Shown here in pieces: positions 24,103 through 32,820 of a stretch of DNA of 64,000 bases; position 1 is the stretch's first letter; every line of letters begins with the position of its first letter. The notes under the pieces were generated by a model that was given only the letters and a program-made list of their open reading frames with translations, ran no database searches and was not told the DNA's origin. The DNA comes from DATHTK01 sp035463295 (GTDB taxonomy: Bacteria; Actinomycetota; Rubrobacteria; Rubrobacterales; Rubrobacteraceae). The stretch lies in contig DATHTK010000023.1 in the NCBI GenBank assembly GCA_035463295.1, forward strand, positions 3,447 through 67,446, read 5' to 3'. The position numbers were made by a program, and so were the translations under genes.

Positions 24103-24323
24103 ATGGTGACCGCAGCGGAGACCAGGTTCGGAGAGGTTCTGGCCCTGGCAAGGGAGGAGGGCCGTGCAGTCGGCGCGTTCACCTGCTACGGCCTGCTGGG
24201 CTCGAGGCCGAACTCGGCCGCAAGGTTGCTGCGCTCGATCTCAAGGGCCTCGGCGACGGTGTCGTGGAGCCGGTGGTGGAGGCGAAGCTCTCCGCCTTTG
24301 GCTGGATAGAAAAGGAGGCGTAG
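24103..24323 (+). pseudogene. class II aldolase with a large internal deletion
   Basis: From ATG 24103 (GGGGGAG upstream) the frame encodes a typical N-terminus of class II ketose-bisphosphate aldolases, with LALAREEGRAVGAFTCYG. Around 24190 the reading shifts to another frame that gives what looks like the C-terminal tail (GRKVAALDLKGLGDGVVE, ending VEAKLSAFGWIEKEA) and a TAG at 24321. The roughly 200 intervening residues, including all zinc ligands and the catalytic Asp, are absent. Neighbouring gene order is otherwise intact, so an internal deletion removed the enzyme core. The C-terminal assignment is less certain than the N-terminal one. Confidence 0.55.
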
Positions 24324-24325
24324 CT

Positions 24326-25210
24326 GTGAAACGTCTGGGGTTTGTGGGGCTAGGGGCGATGGGACTCCCCATGGCCGGCCGGCTGGCGGGCGCGGGATTC
24401 GAGCTCAAGGTCTTCGACTTACTGACCGAGCGAGTCCGGCCCCTCGTCGAGCTCGGGGCCGTAAGCACCGCCTCCCCAGCAGAGGTGGCGGAGGGCACCG
24501 ACGCGCTCGTACTAATGGTCGCCAACGCCGATCAGGCGAAGGGCGTCCTCTTCGGCGAGGGAGGAGTCGCCGGAGCCCTGCCAGAGGGCGCGGCCGTGAT
24601 CGTCATGAGCACCATAGGGCCCGAGGCGGTCCGCGAGCTCGCCGACGGCCTGGCCGAGCGCAGCCTGCTGACTCTGGACGCACCCGTGAGCGGCGGCGTC
24701 GCGCGGGCCGAGAGAGGGGATCTGCTCATAATGGCCGGGGGGCCGGAAGACCTCTTCGAGAAGTTGCGCCCGGCTCTCGGGACGATGGGCTCGAGCGTCG
24801 TGCACTGCGGTCCCCGGGTGGGCGACGGCCAGGCCGTCAAGCTCGTCAACCAGCTCCTCTGCGGGGTGCACATCGCGGTGGCGGGCGAGGCGCTGGCCTA
24901 CGCCGAGGCTCTGGGCCTGGATCCGCGTTTCGTCTTCGAGACGATCCGGCACGGCGCCGCCAACTCCTTCATGCTTGAGGATCGGGGCGAGCGGATGCTC
25001 GAAGCGGAGTTCGTGCCCCCCAGGAGCGCTCTGGACATCTTTGTCAAGGACATGGGTCTCGTACGCACCGCCGCCGAGGAGCGGGACTTCGAAACCCCGC
25101 TGGCTTCAGCAGCGCTCGCATTGTACGCGGCGGGCCACGATGCGGGCCTGGGTGGGGAGGACGACGCTGGGGTCATCCGCATGTTCCGGCCGAGGGCGAG
25201 TAGGGGCTGA
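24326..25210 (+). CDS. NAD(P)-dependent beta-hydroxyacid dehydrogenase (HIBADH/GlxR/LtnD-like)
   Basis: 294 residues from GTG 24326; AAAGGAGG at 24311-24318 sets the start, although the frame is open further upstream. The N-terminal Rossmann motif GFVGLGAMGLPMA is followed by the substrate-binding DAPVSGGVARAERG and the catalytic Lys segment GQAVKLVNQLLCG. The family includes 3-hydroxyisobutyrate, tartronate semialdehyde, L-threonate and D-erythronate dehydrogenases. Next to a DUF1537 kinase and an aldolase remnant, an acid-sugar 2- or 3-dehydrogenase role (LtnD-like) is most likely. The gene runs directly from the aldolase remnant. Confidence 0.9.
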   Translation: MKRLGFVGLGAMGLPMAGRLAGAGFELKVFDLLTERVRPLVELGAVSTASPAEVAEGTDALVLMVANADQAKGVLFGEGGVAGALPEGAAVIVMSTIGPEAVRELADGLAERSLLTLDAPVSGGVARAERGDLLIMAGGPEDLFEKLRPALGTMGSSVVHCGPRVGDGQAVKLVNQLLCGVHIAVAGEALAYAEALGLDPRFVFETIRHGAANSFMLEDRGERMLEAEFVPPRSALDIFVKDMGLVRTAAEERDFETPLASAALALYAAGHDAGLGGEDDAGVIRMFRPRASRG

Positions 25211-25249
25211 CACAACGTGTGACGGAGGGCTAGCGAGAGGAGCCGCACC

Positions 25250-26002
25250 GTGTTCTTGGAACTGTCAGAAAGGGTCGCGATCGTTACCGGGGCGGCGCGG
25301 GGTATAGGGTTCGCAACCGCCGAGCGCCTGTCACGGGCCGGCGCGCGCGTGGTGATCGCCGACATCGATCGAGAAAGCGCCGCTGCGGCCGTCGAACGAC
25401 TGCGCGCAGAGGGCGCGGAGGCCGCGGAAGCGGTCGCGGACGTCACCAGCCCTGACGAGGTCGGCGCGATGGTCGAGCGTGCCCTGGACGCCTTCGGCCA
25501 GCTCGACATACTGGTGAACAACGCCGGTATCACGGGCCGCGACGCCTCACTCCTGGAGATCACCGACGAGGATTGGGAGAAGGTTCTGCGCCTGAACCTG
25601 ACCGCCACCTTCTACTGCTGCCGGGCGGTGGTCCCTCATATGCGCGAACGCAAGAGCGGCGCGATAGTCAACGTGGCCTCCATCTCGGGCAAGGAGGGGA
25701 ACCCGAACATGATCCCCTACTCGGTCTCCAAGGCCGGGGTGATCTGCCTGACCAAGGCGCTGGCGAAGGAGCTGATCCACGACGGTGTGAGGGTGAACTG
25801 TGTGGCGCCGGCCGTCATCGAGACACCGCTGCTCGAGCACCTTCGACCGGAAGCCATCGAGTACATGACGACCAAGGTCCCGATGGGAAGGATGGGACGA
25901 CCGGAGGAAGTGGCCGCGGTGGTGCATTTTCTGGCCTCCGATGATGCGAGCTTCGTCACGGGGCAGTGCTACGACGTCAGCGGTGGGAGGGCGACGTACT
26001 AG
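25250..26002 (+). CDS. short-chain dehydrogenase/reductase (FabG-like), sugar-acid cluster
   Basis: 250 residues from GTG 25250 with GAGAGGAG upstream. Classical SDR features: cofactor loop TGAARGIGFATAE, D-I-D after strand 2 (VVIADID), which favours NAD over NADP, NNAGITG, active-site NVASIS with Ser, and YSVSKAG with the catalytic Tyr and Lys. The tail GQCYDVSGGRATY is typical for the family. It follows the beta-hydroxyacid dehydrogenase by 39 bases and probably oxidises a hydroxy acid or polyol in the same route. Confidence 0.9.
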   Translation: MFLELSERVAIVTGAARGIGFATAERLSRAGARVVIADIDRESAAAAVERLRAEGAEAAEAVADVTSPDEVGAMVERALDAFGQLDILVNNAGITGRDASLLEITDEDWEKVLRLNLTATFYCCRAVVPHMRERKSGAIVNVASISGKEGNPNMIPYSVSKAGVICLTKALAKELIHDGVRVNCVAPAVIETPLLEHLRPEAIEYMTTKVPMGRMGRPEEVAAVVHFLASDDASFVTGQCYDVSGGRATY

Positions 26003-26031
26003 AGAGACCCTCTGCGACACGGTGGGGCGGC

Positions 26032-26059
26032 TTGGGCGGGACCTGCGCTGAGATATACT
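26032..26059 (+). promoter_or_regulatory. candidate promoter of the UxaA-like gene
   Basis: TTGGGC (26032-26037), a 16-bp spacer and TATACT (26054-26059) lie about 35 bases before the TTG start of the giant UxaA-like gene. The -10 is a strong match; the -35 has four of six consensus positions. It suggests this gene is transcribed separately from the preceding SDR. Confidence 0.5.
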
Positions 26060-26093
26060 CGTGCTTCAAGCTAGACTTTGAGGAGAAAGAGCC

Positions 26094-28895
26094 TTGAACA
26101 CCGAAGGTCGTCCACGAGAGTTCAGCCGAGTCGGGAGGCTGCCCGCTGCTGGCGATAACGTGGCGATAGCCACGGAGAGGCTGGAGGCGGGGACCGTCGT
26201 AGAGCGCGGTGGCTCGCGCTTCACGATAAGCCACACGGTCCTGGAGGGACACCGCTTCGCTGCGGAGTCTATTGCCGAAGGCGAGGATCTGCTCTCGTGG
26301 GACCTGCCGTTCGGGCGGGCCACCAGGGACATCGCCCCCGGGGACTACGTGTGCAACGAGAAGATCCTGCGCGTGTTGCACGAGCGCCATGGGACCTACC
26401 CTTTCCATTCTGAGAACGAAGCCCCAGAGGGCACTCACGACCAGGGTGGGGGCCGGGTACCGGGAGGGTTTCGTAACGTCGAGTTCCGGTTACCCGGGGA
26501 GCCTAACTTCCGCGACGCGGAGCTCGCGGCCTACGAGCTCGATGAGGAGGGCTTCGAGCCCGGCTCCCCGGTGTCGCTCTACGACGGGCCGGGCACCTTC
26601 ATGGGCTACCGGCGGCCCGGCGGCCGCGGGGTGGGAACCAGGAACTACGTCGTGATCCTGGGCGTCACCTCCCGCACCGGGGGGTTCGCGAAGGGCCTCG
26701 AGTGGCGGCTGCGAGGGGTTGCGGACGCTTACGAAGACGTGAGCGGCGTGGTCGCCGTCGCGCATACTGAGGGCGGCGAAGAGCGGGTACCGAACAACCT
26801 GGAGCTCTTGCTGCGTACCCTGAGCGGCTTCGTGGTCCACCCGAACGTCGGTGCCGTGCTCGTGGTGGACGAGGAGGAGGGAGCCGTCAACAACCGCATG
26901 CTCCGCTCGTATATGGAGGAGCACGGCTATCCGCTGTCGGACGTGCGCCACGAGTTCATGAGCCTGGGGAGGAGCTTCGGGCTCGACCTCAATAGGGGCG
27001 AGGGGATCGTGCGCGGCTGGCTCGACGCGGTAGACGCAATGAAGCGTACCGAGGAGCCCCTGTCGGAGTTGAAGGTGGCCTTGCAGTGCGGAGGGTCGGA
27101 CGCCTTCTCGGGGGTCTCCGCCAACCCGCTCGTAGGCCGGGTGGCCAGAGACGTCATCAAGAACGGCGGCGGTGCCGTACTCGCCGAGACGGACGAGCTG
27201 ATCGGGGCCGAACCCTACGTCCTGAAGAACGTCAAGGACCTCGAGACGGCGAAGCGCTTTCTCGCGGCGGTCGAGCGGTTCAAGGAGCTGGTCGGTTGGC
27301 ACGGACACACCGCCGAGGGAAACCCTTCGGGCGGGAATAACTACCGCGGGCTGTACAACATCTCCATAAAGTCCATCGGCGCCGCCACCAAGCGCGACCC
27401 GGAGGTCCGCATCGAAGACGTTATCGAGTACGCCGAGAGGATGAAGGGGCCCGGCTTCCACTTCATGGACAGCCCCGGCAACGACCTGGAGAGCGTCGCG
27501 GGGGAGGTCGCCTCGGGCTGCAACGTGATCTTCTTCACCACCGGCAACGGCTCCATAACGAACTTCCCGTTCGTCCCCACGGTCAAGGTCGTTACCACCA
27601 CCGGCCGCTACGAGCTCCTCCCGAACGAGATGGACGTCAACGCCGGCGCCTACCTCGACGGGACTCCCATGGAGGACCTCGGCGCAGATATGTTCGACCT
27701 CACCGTTCGGGTAGCAAGCGGGGAGAGGACCGCCGGGGAGCAGGCCGGGCACTCGCAGGTCTCCATCTGGCGCGACTGGAAGCAGACCGGCACCGAGAAC
27801 CTGGAGAGCATCCTGCGCGCCCCGGCACCAGACGGTGAGCCCCTGCCGATCGAGGCCACCGGCTCCAGGGACGCCGGAGATTACGCGCTGGAGGCCGTCA
27901 GGACGGAGCGCCTCGGATACGCCACGGACCAGGTCGGGCTCGTGATGCCAACCAGCCTGTGTTCCGGCCAGATCGCGCTCATGATCGCCGACCGCTTGAA
28001 CGAGCGCGGCTACGGCGACGGCAAGGTGTCCCGTTTCGTCGCGCTGCCCCATACCGAAGGCTGCGGCAACTCCGCCGGCTCCTCGGAGGCCCTGTTCGCC
28101 CGCACCGTGCTCGGCCACCTCGACCATCCGCTCGTACGGTTCGGGTTGCTTCTAGAGCACGGCTGCGAGAAGACGCACAACGACTACTTCAGAAGCCGCC
28201 TGATCGAGGCCGACCTCGACCCCGACCGTTACGGATGGGCGAGCGTGCAGCTCGACGGTGGGATCGAGAAGGTGACCCGCCGGGTCGAGGACTGGTTCGC
28301 CCGGGCTCTCGAGCGAGCGGACGAGCTGGCGTACGACACCGTGGGTATCGGGCACCTGCGTCTCGGGCTCGACGCTGCCGGACCGCTCCCCGACGAGGCG
28401 GCTGGGAGTCTGGCGGAGCTCACGGCCATCGTGGTCGGGGCGGGGGGCACGGTGGTGATCCCGGAGACTGCCTCCCTGCTTCGCTCGCAGGTATATCTGG
28501 AGGGGACCGTGGGAGAGGCGCGAAATACCCTGGCTTACGGGCAGGTCGCCCGAAAGCCGGGGTTCCACGTCATGGAGGCGCCGACGAACAACCCCGCGGA
28601 GACGGCGACCGGCCTGGGGGCGACCGGGATCGAGGTGATGCTGGCCCACGTTTCGGGCCGCCCGTTGCAGGCGCACCGCATGATCCCGCTCCTCCAGGTC
28701 TCCGCTGACACCGAGACCCCGCAGAGCTACGGTGAGGATCTGGACCTGATCCTCGACGGCGACCCCTCCGGCTGGACGCACGACCTCCTCGGTAGCGTCC
28801 TAGCCGTCGCCTCGCGCCGGTACACGCCGAGACTCTACGCTCAGGGCAACACGGGCTTTCAACTCACCCGGGGGCTCCTGGGCGTCTCGATGTAG
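26094..28895 (+). CDS. giant UxaA-family (altronate/galactarate dehydratase-like) protein with a duplicated core
   Basis: 933 residues from TTG 26094, preceded by GAGGAGAAAG. Altronate dehydratases have about 500 residues. Here residues 1-110 form an SAF-like N-terminal domain (NVAIATERLEAGTVVERGG, GDYVCNEKIL). Residues about 170-560 are a complete UxaA core, with GYRRPGGRGVGTRNYV, VVAVAHTEGGEERVPNN and a C-terminal half with GNNYRGLYNISIKSIGAATK, MDSPGNDLESVAGEVASGCN and FFTTGNGSITNFPFVPTVK. Residues about 600-933 repeat the core pattern in a diverged form (MPTSLCSGQIALMIADRL, FVALPHTEGCGNSAG, LLEHGCEKTHNDYFRS, MEAPTNNPAETATGLGATG). UxaA enzymes are iron-dependent dehydratases; the conserved Cys residues lie mostly in the second copy. 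It is convergent with the KDG aldolase/kinase pair. Confidence 0.88.
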   Translation: MNTEGRPREFSRVGRLPAAGDNVAIATERLEAGTVVERGGSRFTISHTVLEGHRFAAESIAEGEDLLSWDLPFGRATRDIAPGDYVCNEKILRVLHERHGTYPFHSENEAPEGTHDQGGGRVPGGFRNVEFRLPGEPNFRDAELAAYELDEEGFEPGSPVSLYDGPGTFMGYRRPGGRGVGTRNYVVILGVTSRTGGFAKGLEWRLRGVADAYEDVSGVVAVAHTEGGEERVPNNLELLLRTLSGFVVHPNVGAVLVVDEEEGAVNNRMLRSYMEEHGYPLSDVRHEFMSLGRSFGLDLNRGEGIVRGWLDAVDAMKRTEEPLSELKVALQCGGSDAFSGVSANPLVGRVARDVIKNGGGAVLAETDELIGAEPYVLKNVKDLETAKRFLAAVERFKELVGWHGHTAEGNPSGGNNYRGLYNISIKSIGAATKRDPEVRIEDVIEYAERMKGPGFHFMDSPGNDLESVAGEVASGCNVIFFTTGNGSITNFPFVPTVKVVTTTGRYELLPNEMDVNAGAYLDGTPMEDLGADMFDLTVRVASGERTAGEQAGHSQVSIWRDWKQTGTENLESILRAPAPDGEPLPIEATGSRDAGDYALEAVRTERLGYATDQVGLVMPTSLCSGQIALMIADRLNERGYGDGKVSRFVALPHTEGCGNSAGSSEALFARTVLGHLDHPLVRFGLLLEHGCEKTHNDYFRSRLIEADLDPDRYGWASVQLDGGIEKVTRRVEDWFARALERADELAYDTVGIGHLRLGLDAAGPLPDEAAGSLAELTAIVVGAGGTVVIPETASLLRSQVYLEGTVGEARNTLAYGQVARKPGFHVMEAPTNNPAETATGLGATGIEVMLAHVSGRPLQAHRMIPLLQVSADTETPQSYGEDLDLILDGDPSGWTHDLLGSVLAVASRRYTPRLYAQGNTGFQLTRGLLGVSM

Positions 28896-28902
28896 GCTAC
28901 GC

Positions 28903-29772
28903 CTATATGCGAGCTACCTCGGCGAGCTCGAGGATAGAGGTAGGATCGTAGTCAGTGGGGGCCGAGGTCAGCGGCGGACGCACCGTGCCCATGGATGCGC
29001 CGTTGCGGGCCTGGGCCAGCTTCTTGAGCACCGCGGCGGAGGTATACTCCTTTGTCCCCGCCCGGACCCTCTTTAGCTGCTCGGAGAGCGCCTTGCCCCC
29101 GTCCTCGTCACCGGCCCTGGCCTTGCGGTACATCTCGACTATCCGTTCGGGAACGAAGTTCGCGAGGGCGCTGATCGCTCCCTGAGCTCCCAGGTTCAGC
29201 CGCTCCCAGAGGTCGTCCTCGGTGCCAAGCAATACGCCCTTGCCCCCCGAGAGCACCGTCTCGGCGTATCCGGGCTCGCCTCCGGAATCCTTTACCCCCC
29301 ATACCGAGAGGCTCGTTACCACCTCCGCCGGGACTGGGACGGCGTACTTGGGGATATGGTAGACGATAGCGGGATGACGAGTAGCGGCTATGGCGGGCTC
29401 GTAGAAGAGTCTCAGCCCTTCGTCGGAGACGGGCTTCATGTAGTAAGGCGGCAGGATCAGGACGGCCGTCGCCGGATAGGGCTCCAGGAAGGAGAGCATC
29501 TTCAGAGTGTCTGGCAGGTTGCCCTCCATGACGGTGGGGATGATCTCGATGGGCAACTCCCGGGCGAACAGGGCGTCGAGAACCCTGCGCTTCTCGGCCA
29601 TCGTCACCGAGGTTCCCTCGCCGTTGGTGCCGAAGGGCACTACGCCCGCAATACCGCTCTCGGCCAGCCAGGAGACGTGCTCCAGGTATGCGCGCACGTC
29701 CAGCTCGTAAGAAGGATCTCCTTCTCTGAACGGCGTCACGTTGGCGACGTACACGCCTTCTATGGCCCGCAT
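28903..29772 (-). CDS. dihydrodipicolinate synthase family aldolase (KDG aldolase-like)
   Basis: 289 residues from ATG 29772, chosen because GAGGAGATC precedes it; the frame is open upstream to 29964 without family similarity. Motifs: GTNGEGTSVT at the pyruvate-carboxylate loop, YHIPKY with the catalytic Tyr, and GVKDSGG with the Schiff-base Lys. Members of this class I aldolase family cleave 2-keto-3-deoxy sugar acids or related acids to pyruvate. It is ten bases after the PfkB-type kinase gene in the same transcript, so a role on KDG or KDPG is likely. Its 3' end faces the UxaA-like gene with only seven bases between them. Confidence 0.9.
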   Translation of the reverse strand: MRAIEGVYVANVTPFREGDPSYELDVRAYLEHVSWLAESGIAGVVPFGTNGEGTSVTMAEKRRVLDALFARELPIEIIPTVMEGNLPDTLKMLSFLEPYPATAVLILPPYYMKPVSDEGLRLFYEPAIAATRHPAIVYHIPKYAVPVPAEVVTSLSVWGVKDSGGEPGYAETVLSGGKGVLLGTEDDLWERLNLGAQGAISALANFVPERIVEMYRKARAGDEDGGKALSEQLKRVRAGTKEYTSAAVLKKLAQARNGASMGTVRPPLTSAPTDYDPTSILELAEVARI

Positions 29773-29782
29773 CTCGATCTCC

Positions 29783-30721
29783 TCATCTCCCCAACGTCTT
29801 GCGGCCGTCGATGAAGTCCTGCAATTCCTCCCTGCCAGGCAGACCTTCGTAGTCGCCCAGCGTCGAGACGCTGAGAGCCCCCATCGCGTTCGCGGTGCGC
29901 AGGCGTTCCTCCGGTCCCAGGCCCCACATGTGTCCTGCGAGGTACCCAGCGTTGAAGGCGTCACCCGCTCCGATGGGATCTACTTCCACCACCGAGAAGC
30001 CCGAATGTTCGAGGATATCCCCCTCGAGCAGGACGAGGCTTCCTCTCTTACCCTTCTTGAGCACCACCTCCCGGGCTCCACCGGAGAGCTCCCGCACGAA
30101 CTCCTCGTCCTCCCGGCCCCAGAGGACTCGGGATTCCTCGTCGCCGACGAACAGCAGATCTACGAGCGGCAATACCTCTTCCGCGAACCCTCTGGCCTCC
30201 GCTGCGGACCAGAGTTTGGAGCGGTAATTCACGTCGAAGCTCACCCGCACCCCGCTCGCGCGGGCCTGTTGCGCAGCCCACACGACGAAAGCGCGGCAAT
30301 CTGCGGAGAGGGCGGGGGTGATGCCGGTCAGGTGGAGGAACGTCGCTCCCCGAAGGTACTCGGGGTCGAAGGCCTCTGGGCCCATCCTGGAGGCGGCCGA
30401 GCTCCGCCGGTAGTAGTAGACGCGAACCTCCGTGCCGATCTTCTCGCGCAGGTAGAGCCCCGTGGACGCCTCCTCCAGACGTCGAACTCGCGAAGTGTCC
30501 ACCCCCTCGGCCCGGACGCGGTCGAGGACGATCTGGCCGGGCTCGTCCGCGCTCAGGTAGCTCACCCAGCCCGCCGATACGCCCAGGCGCGAGAGGGCGA
30601 TAGCCACGTTTGACTCCGCGCCGCCGACCTTGAGCTCCAGGCCCGCAGCGTGTCTGAGGCGCCCCGGCATGGCCGGGACCCCGAGGATCATGGTCTCACC
30701 GGCCGTCACTACCTCAGGCAT
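29783..30721 (-). CDS. kdgK: PfkB-family sugar kinase, probably 2-keto-3-deoxygluconate kinase
   Basis: 312 residues from ATG 30721 with GAGGAGA upstream. PfkB signatures: GGAESNVAIALSRLG near residue 33 and the C-terminal DPIGAGDAFNAGYLAGH with the catalytic Asp. The segment VYYYRRSSAASRM, which in KDG kinases contacts the substrate, supports the assignment over ribokinase or fructokinase. In the pathway it would make KDPG from the KDG produced by the UxaA-like dehydratase, with the DHDPS-like enzyme next to it completing cleavage. First gene of a two-gene operon. Confidence 0.85.
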   Translation of the reverse strand: MPEVVTAGETMILGVPAMPGRLRHAAGLELKVGGAESNVAIALSRLGVSAGWVSYLSADEPGQIVLDRVRAEGVDTSRVRRLEEASTGLYLREKIGTEVRVYYYRRSSAASRMGPEAFDPEYLRGATFLHLTGITPALSADCRAFVVWAAQQARASGVRVSFDVNYRSKLWSAAEARGFAEEVLPLVDLLFVGDEESRVLWGREDEEFVRELSGGAREVVLKKGKRGSLVLLEGDILEHSGFSVVEVDPIGAGDAFNAGYLAGHMWGLGPEERLRTANAMGALSVSTLGDYEGLPGREELQDFIDGRKTLGR

Positions 30722-31137
30722 CGTATTCTCCTCTCGGTCGAAATTACCAGGAGACCTTCCCGACCGTCCGATAGATCGGCGGTCAACGCGCCCCCGTATA
30801 TATACGCTCCGCTACCAGATGTCTCTATGTTGCCCAAGCTTGGAGGCAGCAGCAACAGCCCGGCCTGAAAGCAAGAAAAGAAACCCATATTATGAAACAC
30901 AGCTGGGGATATTTCGGGAGGCCAGAGGTGGCAAGACGAAAACGCGCTTCCGAGCGCCAGCCGAACAGCGCCCATGAGGTGCACCCTCGCGGCTGGCGCG
31001 TGCATTGCAGGAACTGTGCGGAGCGAGGGCGGGTAACCCCGAAAGCTCGGGCACATCAACGAACCGGAGGTGGGTGGTTTGGAGTCTGCGTTCGGTAGAC
31101 ACCGTTCTCCTTGCGCGTGTTCCGAGGATGGAGTCTG
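30722..31137. other. divergent intergenic region between kdgK and the D-aminoacylase gene
   Basis: Over 400 bases without a supported gene. Near kdgK there is an operator-like palindrome (30763-30783). Further right a perfect 9-bp inverted repeat, GCGCCAGCC (30954-30962) and GGCTGGCGC (30991-30999), could form a hairpin with a 28-base loop. An alternating TATATATA stretch lies near 30799-30806. Promoters for both directions are expected here. Confidence 0.45.
30763..30783 (-). promoter_or_regulatory. candidate operator for the kdgK operon
   Basis: ACCGTCCGATAGATCGGCGGT is a palindrome apart from one extra T in the left arm; its centre CCGAT-AG-ATCGG is perfect. It lies about 42-62 bases upstream of the kdgK start, a usual operator position. 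No regulator gene is adjacent, so the binding protein is unknown (IclR, LacI and GntR types all regulate such operons). Confidence 0.4.
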
Positions 31138-32727
31138 ATGGCGCTCGATCTGCTGATAAAGGGAGCAAGGGTCTTTCCCGGTGACGGTCCCGCACTGCCG
31201 GCGGACGTCGGCATCTCTGGCGGACGTATAGGGGCGGTCGAACCCTCCCTGCCGGCGAAGAACGCCGCGGAGGTGATCGACGCCGCCGGCCTGATGCTGT
31301 GTCCTGGTTTCATAGATATGCACGCCCACACGGCTCTCGAGTCGTTCCGCGATCCGCGGCTGGTGCCGAAGGTGGCGCAGGGCTTCACCACGGAGGTGGT
31401 CAACCCCGACGGTCTGGCTCCGGCACCGGTAGCCGTGGAGGCTCGCGAGGGGCGTCGAGCCTACCTGCAACCGCTTGAAGGACCCGGGCCCTCGACCTGG
31501 CCGTGGTCGACGTTCTCGGAGTACCTGGAAGCCCTCGAGGCGACGCGACCCGCGACGACGCTCGTCCCCTCCATCGGGCACAATGCCGTGCGGGACCTGG
31601 TTATGGGCGGCGCCGACCGGCGGCCTGATCGAGAAGAGGTGCTGGCCATGAGGAGAGAGGTGCGGCTCGGTATCGAGGCCGGAGCACGCACGCTGTCGTT
31701 CGGGTTGATCTACATGCCGGGCGCGTTCTCGGAGACCGGGGAACTCGTGGAGCTGGCCGAAGAAGCCGCCCCCTTTGGAGCACCACTCGTTCCGCACGTT
31801 CGCACCGAGGCGGACGGCGTACTCGGCGCGGTGGGGGAGATGATCGAGGTCGCTCGCCGTTCTGGTGCGCCTTTGCATCTCTCACATCTCAAGGTGGTCG
31901 GCAACCCCGAATTGGTCGAACCCCTTCTCGGGCTCATAGAGGAGGCCAGCGCCGACGTGGACATCACCTTCGACCAGTACCCTTACGGCGCCGGTAGCAC
32001 CGTACTGTCGTCGTTGCTACCGCCCTGGGCGCAGGCGGGTGGTGCATCCGACACGCTGGAGCGCTTGGAAGACCCGGGTCAGCGGGAAGCGATGGTTCGC
32101 GACGTGGAGAGGGGACTGCCCGACTGGGATAACGCGTACCGCGCATGCGGACCGGCGAACATCGTCATCATCCACGCACCGCCAGCGCAGACCGGGGCCG
32201 TCGGCAAGTCGCTCGCCGAGCTGGGCGAGGAGCGCGGCTGCGACCCGTTCGTCGCGGCACTGGATCTCTTGAAGGAGGCGGAACTCAACGTCGCGATGAT
32301 CAACCATTATGCCGATGAGAGAGCGGTGCAAACCGTCTATCGGCATCCGCTGCAACTGGTCGGCTCGGATGGCATATTCGGAGATAGGCCCCATCCCAGG
32401 TTGTACGGCACGGCGGCTCGGGCGCTCGGGAGATACGCGCTGAGAGAGCGACTCATACCCGTCGAGGAGGCGGTTGCTCGTCTTACTAGCCGGGCGGCGG
32501 ATCGCCTGGGCCTGGAGGATCGCGGACGCATCGAGGAAGGGCTGCGTGCCGACCTGGTACTGCTCGATCCCGAACGGTTTACCGACACGGCGACCTACGA
32601 AGATCCCAAACAGGTCCCCACGGGCGTCGAGCGGGTGCTCGTGGCCGGCCGGGCGGTGTGGGCGGGTGCCGAGCACACGGGAGAACGGCCGGGCGGCGTC
32701 GTTCGCGAGCCGCTCCCAGAACGTTAG
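31138..32727 (+). CDS. N-acyl-D-amino-acid deacylase (D-aminoacylase-like amidohydrolase)
   Basis: 529 residues from ATG 31138. An amidohydrolase-superfamily protein: the N-terminal small beta-domain (LLIKGARVFPGDG), then the first metal motif PGFIDMHAHTALE, LHLSHLKVVGNPE with a second metal His, and the C-terminal TSRAADRLGLEDRGRIEEG / ADLVLLDPE typical of dihydroorotase/D-aminoacylase relatives. The order of domains and length agree with D-aminoacylases, which free D-amino acids from N-acyl forms. The genes downstream, a D-amino-acid-type PLP enzyme and RidA, support that reading. It starts a plus-strand run of four genes. Confidence 0.85.
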   Translation: MALDLLIKGARVFPGDGPALPADVGISGGRIGAVEPSLPAKNAAEVIDAAGLMLCPGFIDMHAHTALESFRDPRLVPKVAQGFTTEVVNPDGLAPAPVAVEAREGRRAYLQPLEGPGPSTWPWSTFSEYLEALEATRPATTLVPSIGHNAVRDLVMGGADRRPDREEVLAMRREVRLGIEAGARTLSFGLIYMPGAFSETGELVELAEEAAPFGAPLVPHVRTEADGVLGAVGEMIEVARRSGAPLHLSHLKVVGNPELVEPLLGLIEEASADVDITFDQYPYGAGSTVLSSLLPPWAQAGGASDTLERLEDPGQREAMVRDVERGLPDWDNAYRACGPANIVIIHAPPAQTGAVGKSLAELGEERGCDPFVAALDLLKEAELNVAMINHYADERAVQTVYRHPLQLVGSDGIFGDRPHPRLYGTAARALGRYALRERLIPVEEAVARLTSRAADRLGLEDRGRIEEGLRADLVLLDPERFTDTATYEDPKQVPTGVERVLVAGRAVWAGAEHTGERPGGVVREPLPER

Positions 32728-32820
32728 GAGCCACGGGCCGGATGGAAGGGGAGGGAATGGATCGTAGGCAGGAAGATCACTTCGGGGAGGACGGCCGCTA
32801 TCGGCAGTGCAACAGAGAAC

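Noticed and set aside
26490..28127. 545-codon minus-strand frame within the UxaA-like gene
   Set aside because: Long open antisense frames are common in such GC-rich genes; the plus strand has strong family motifs over the same span.
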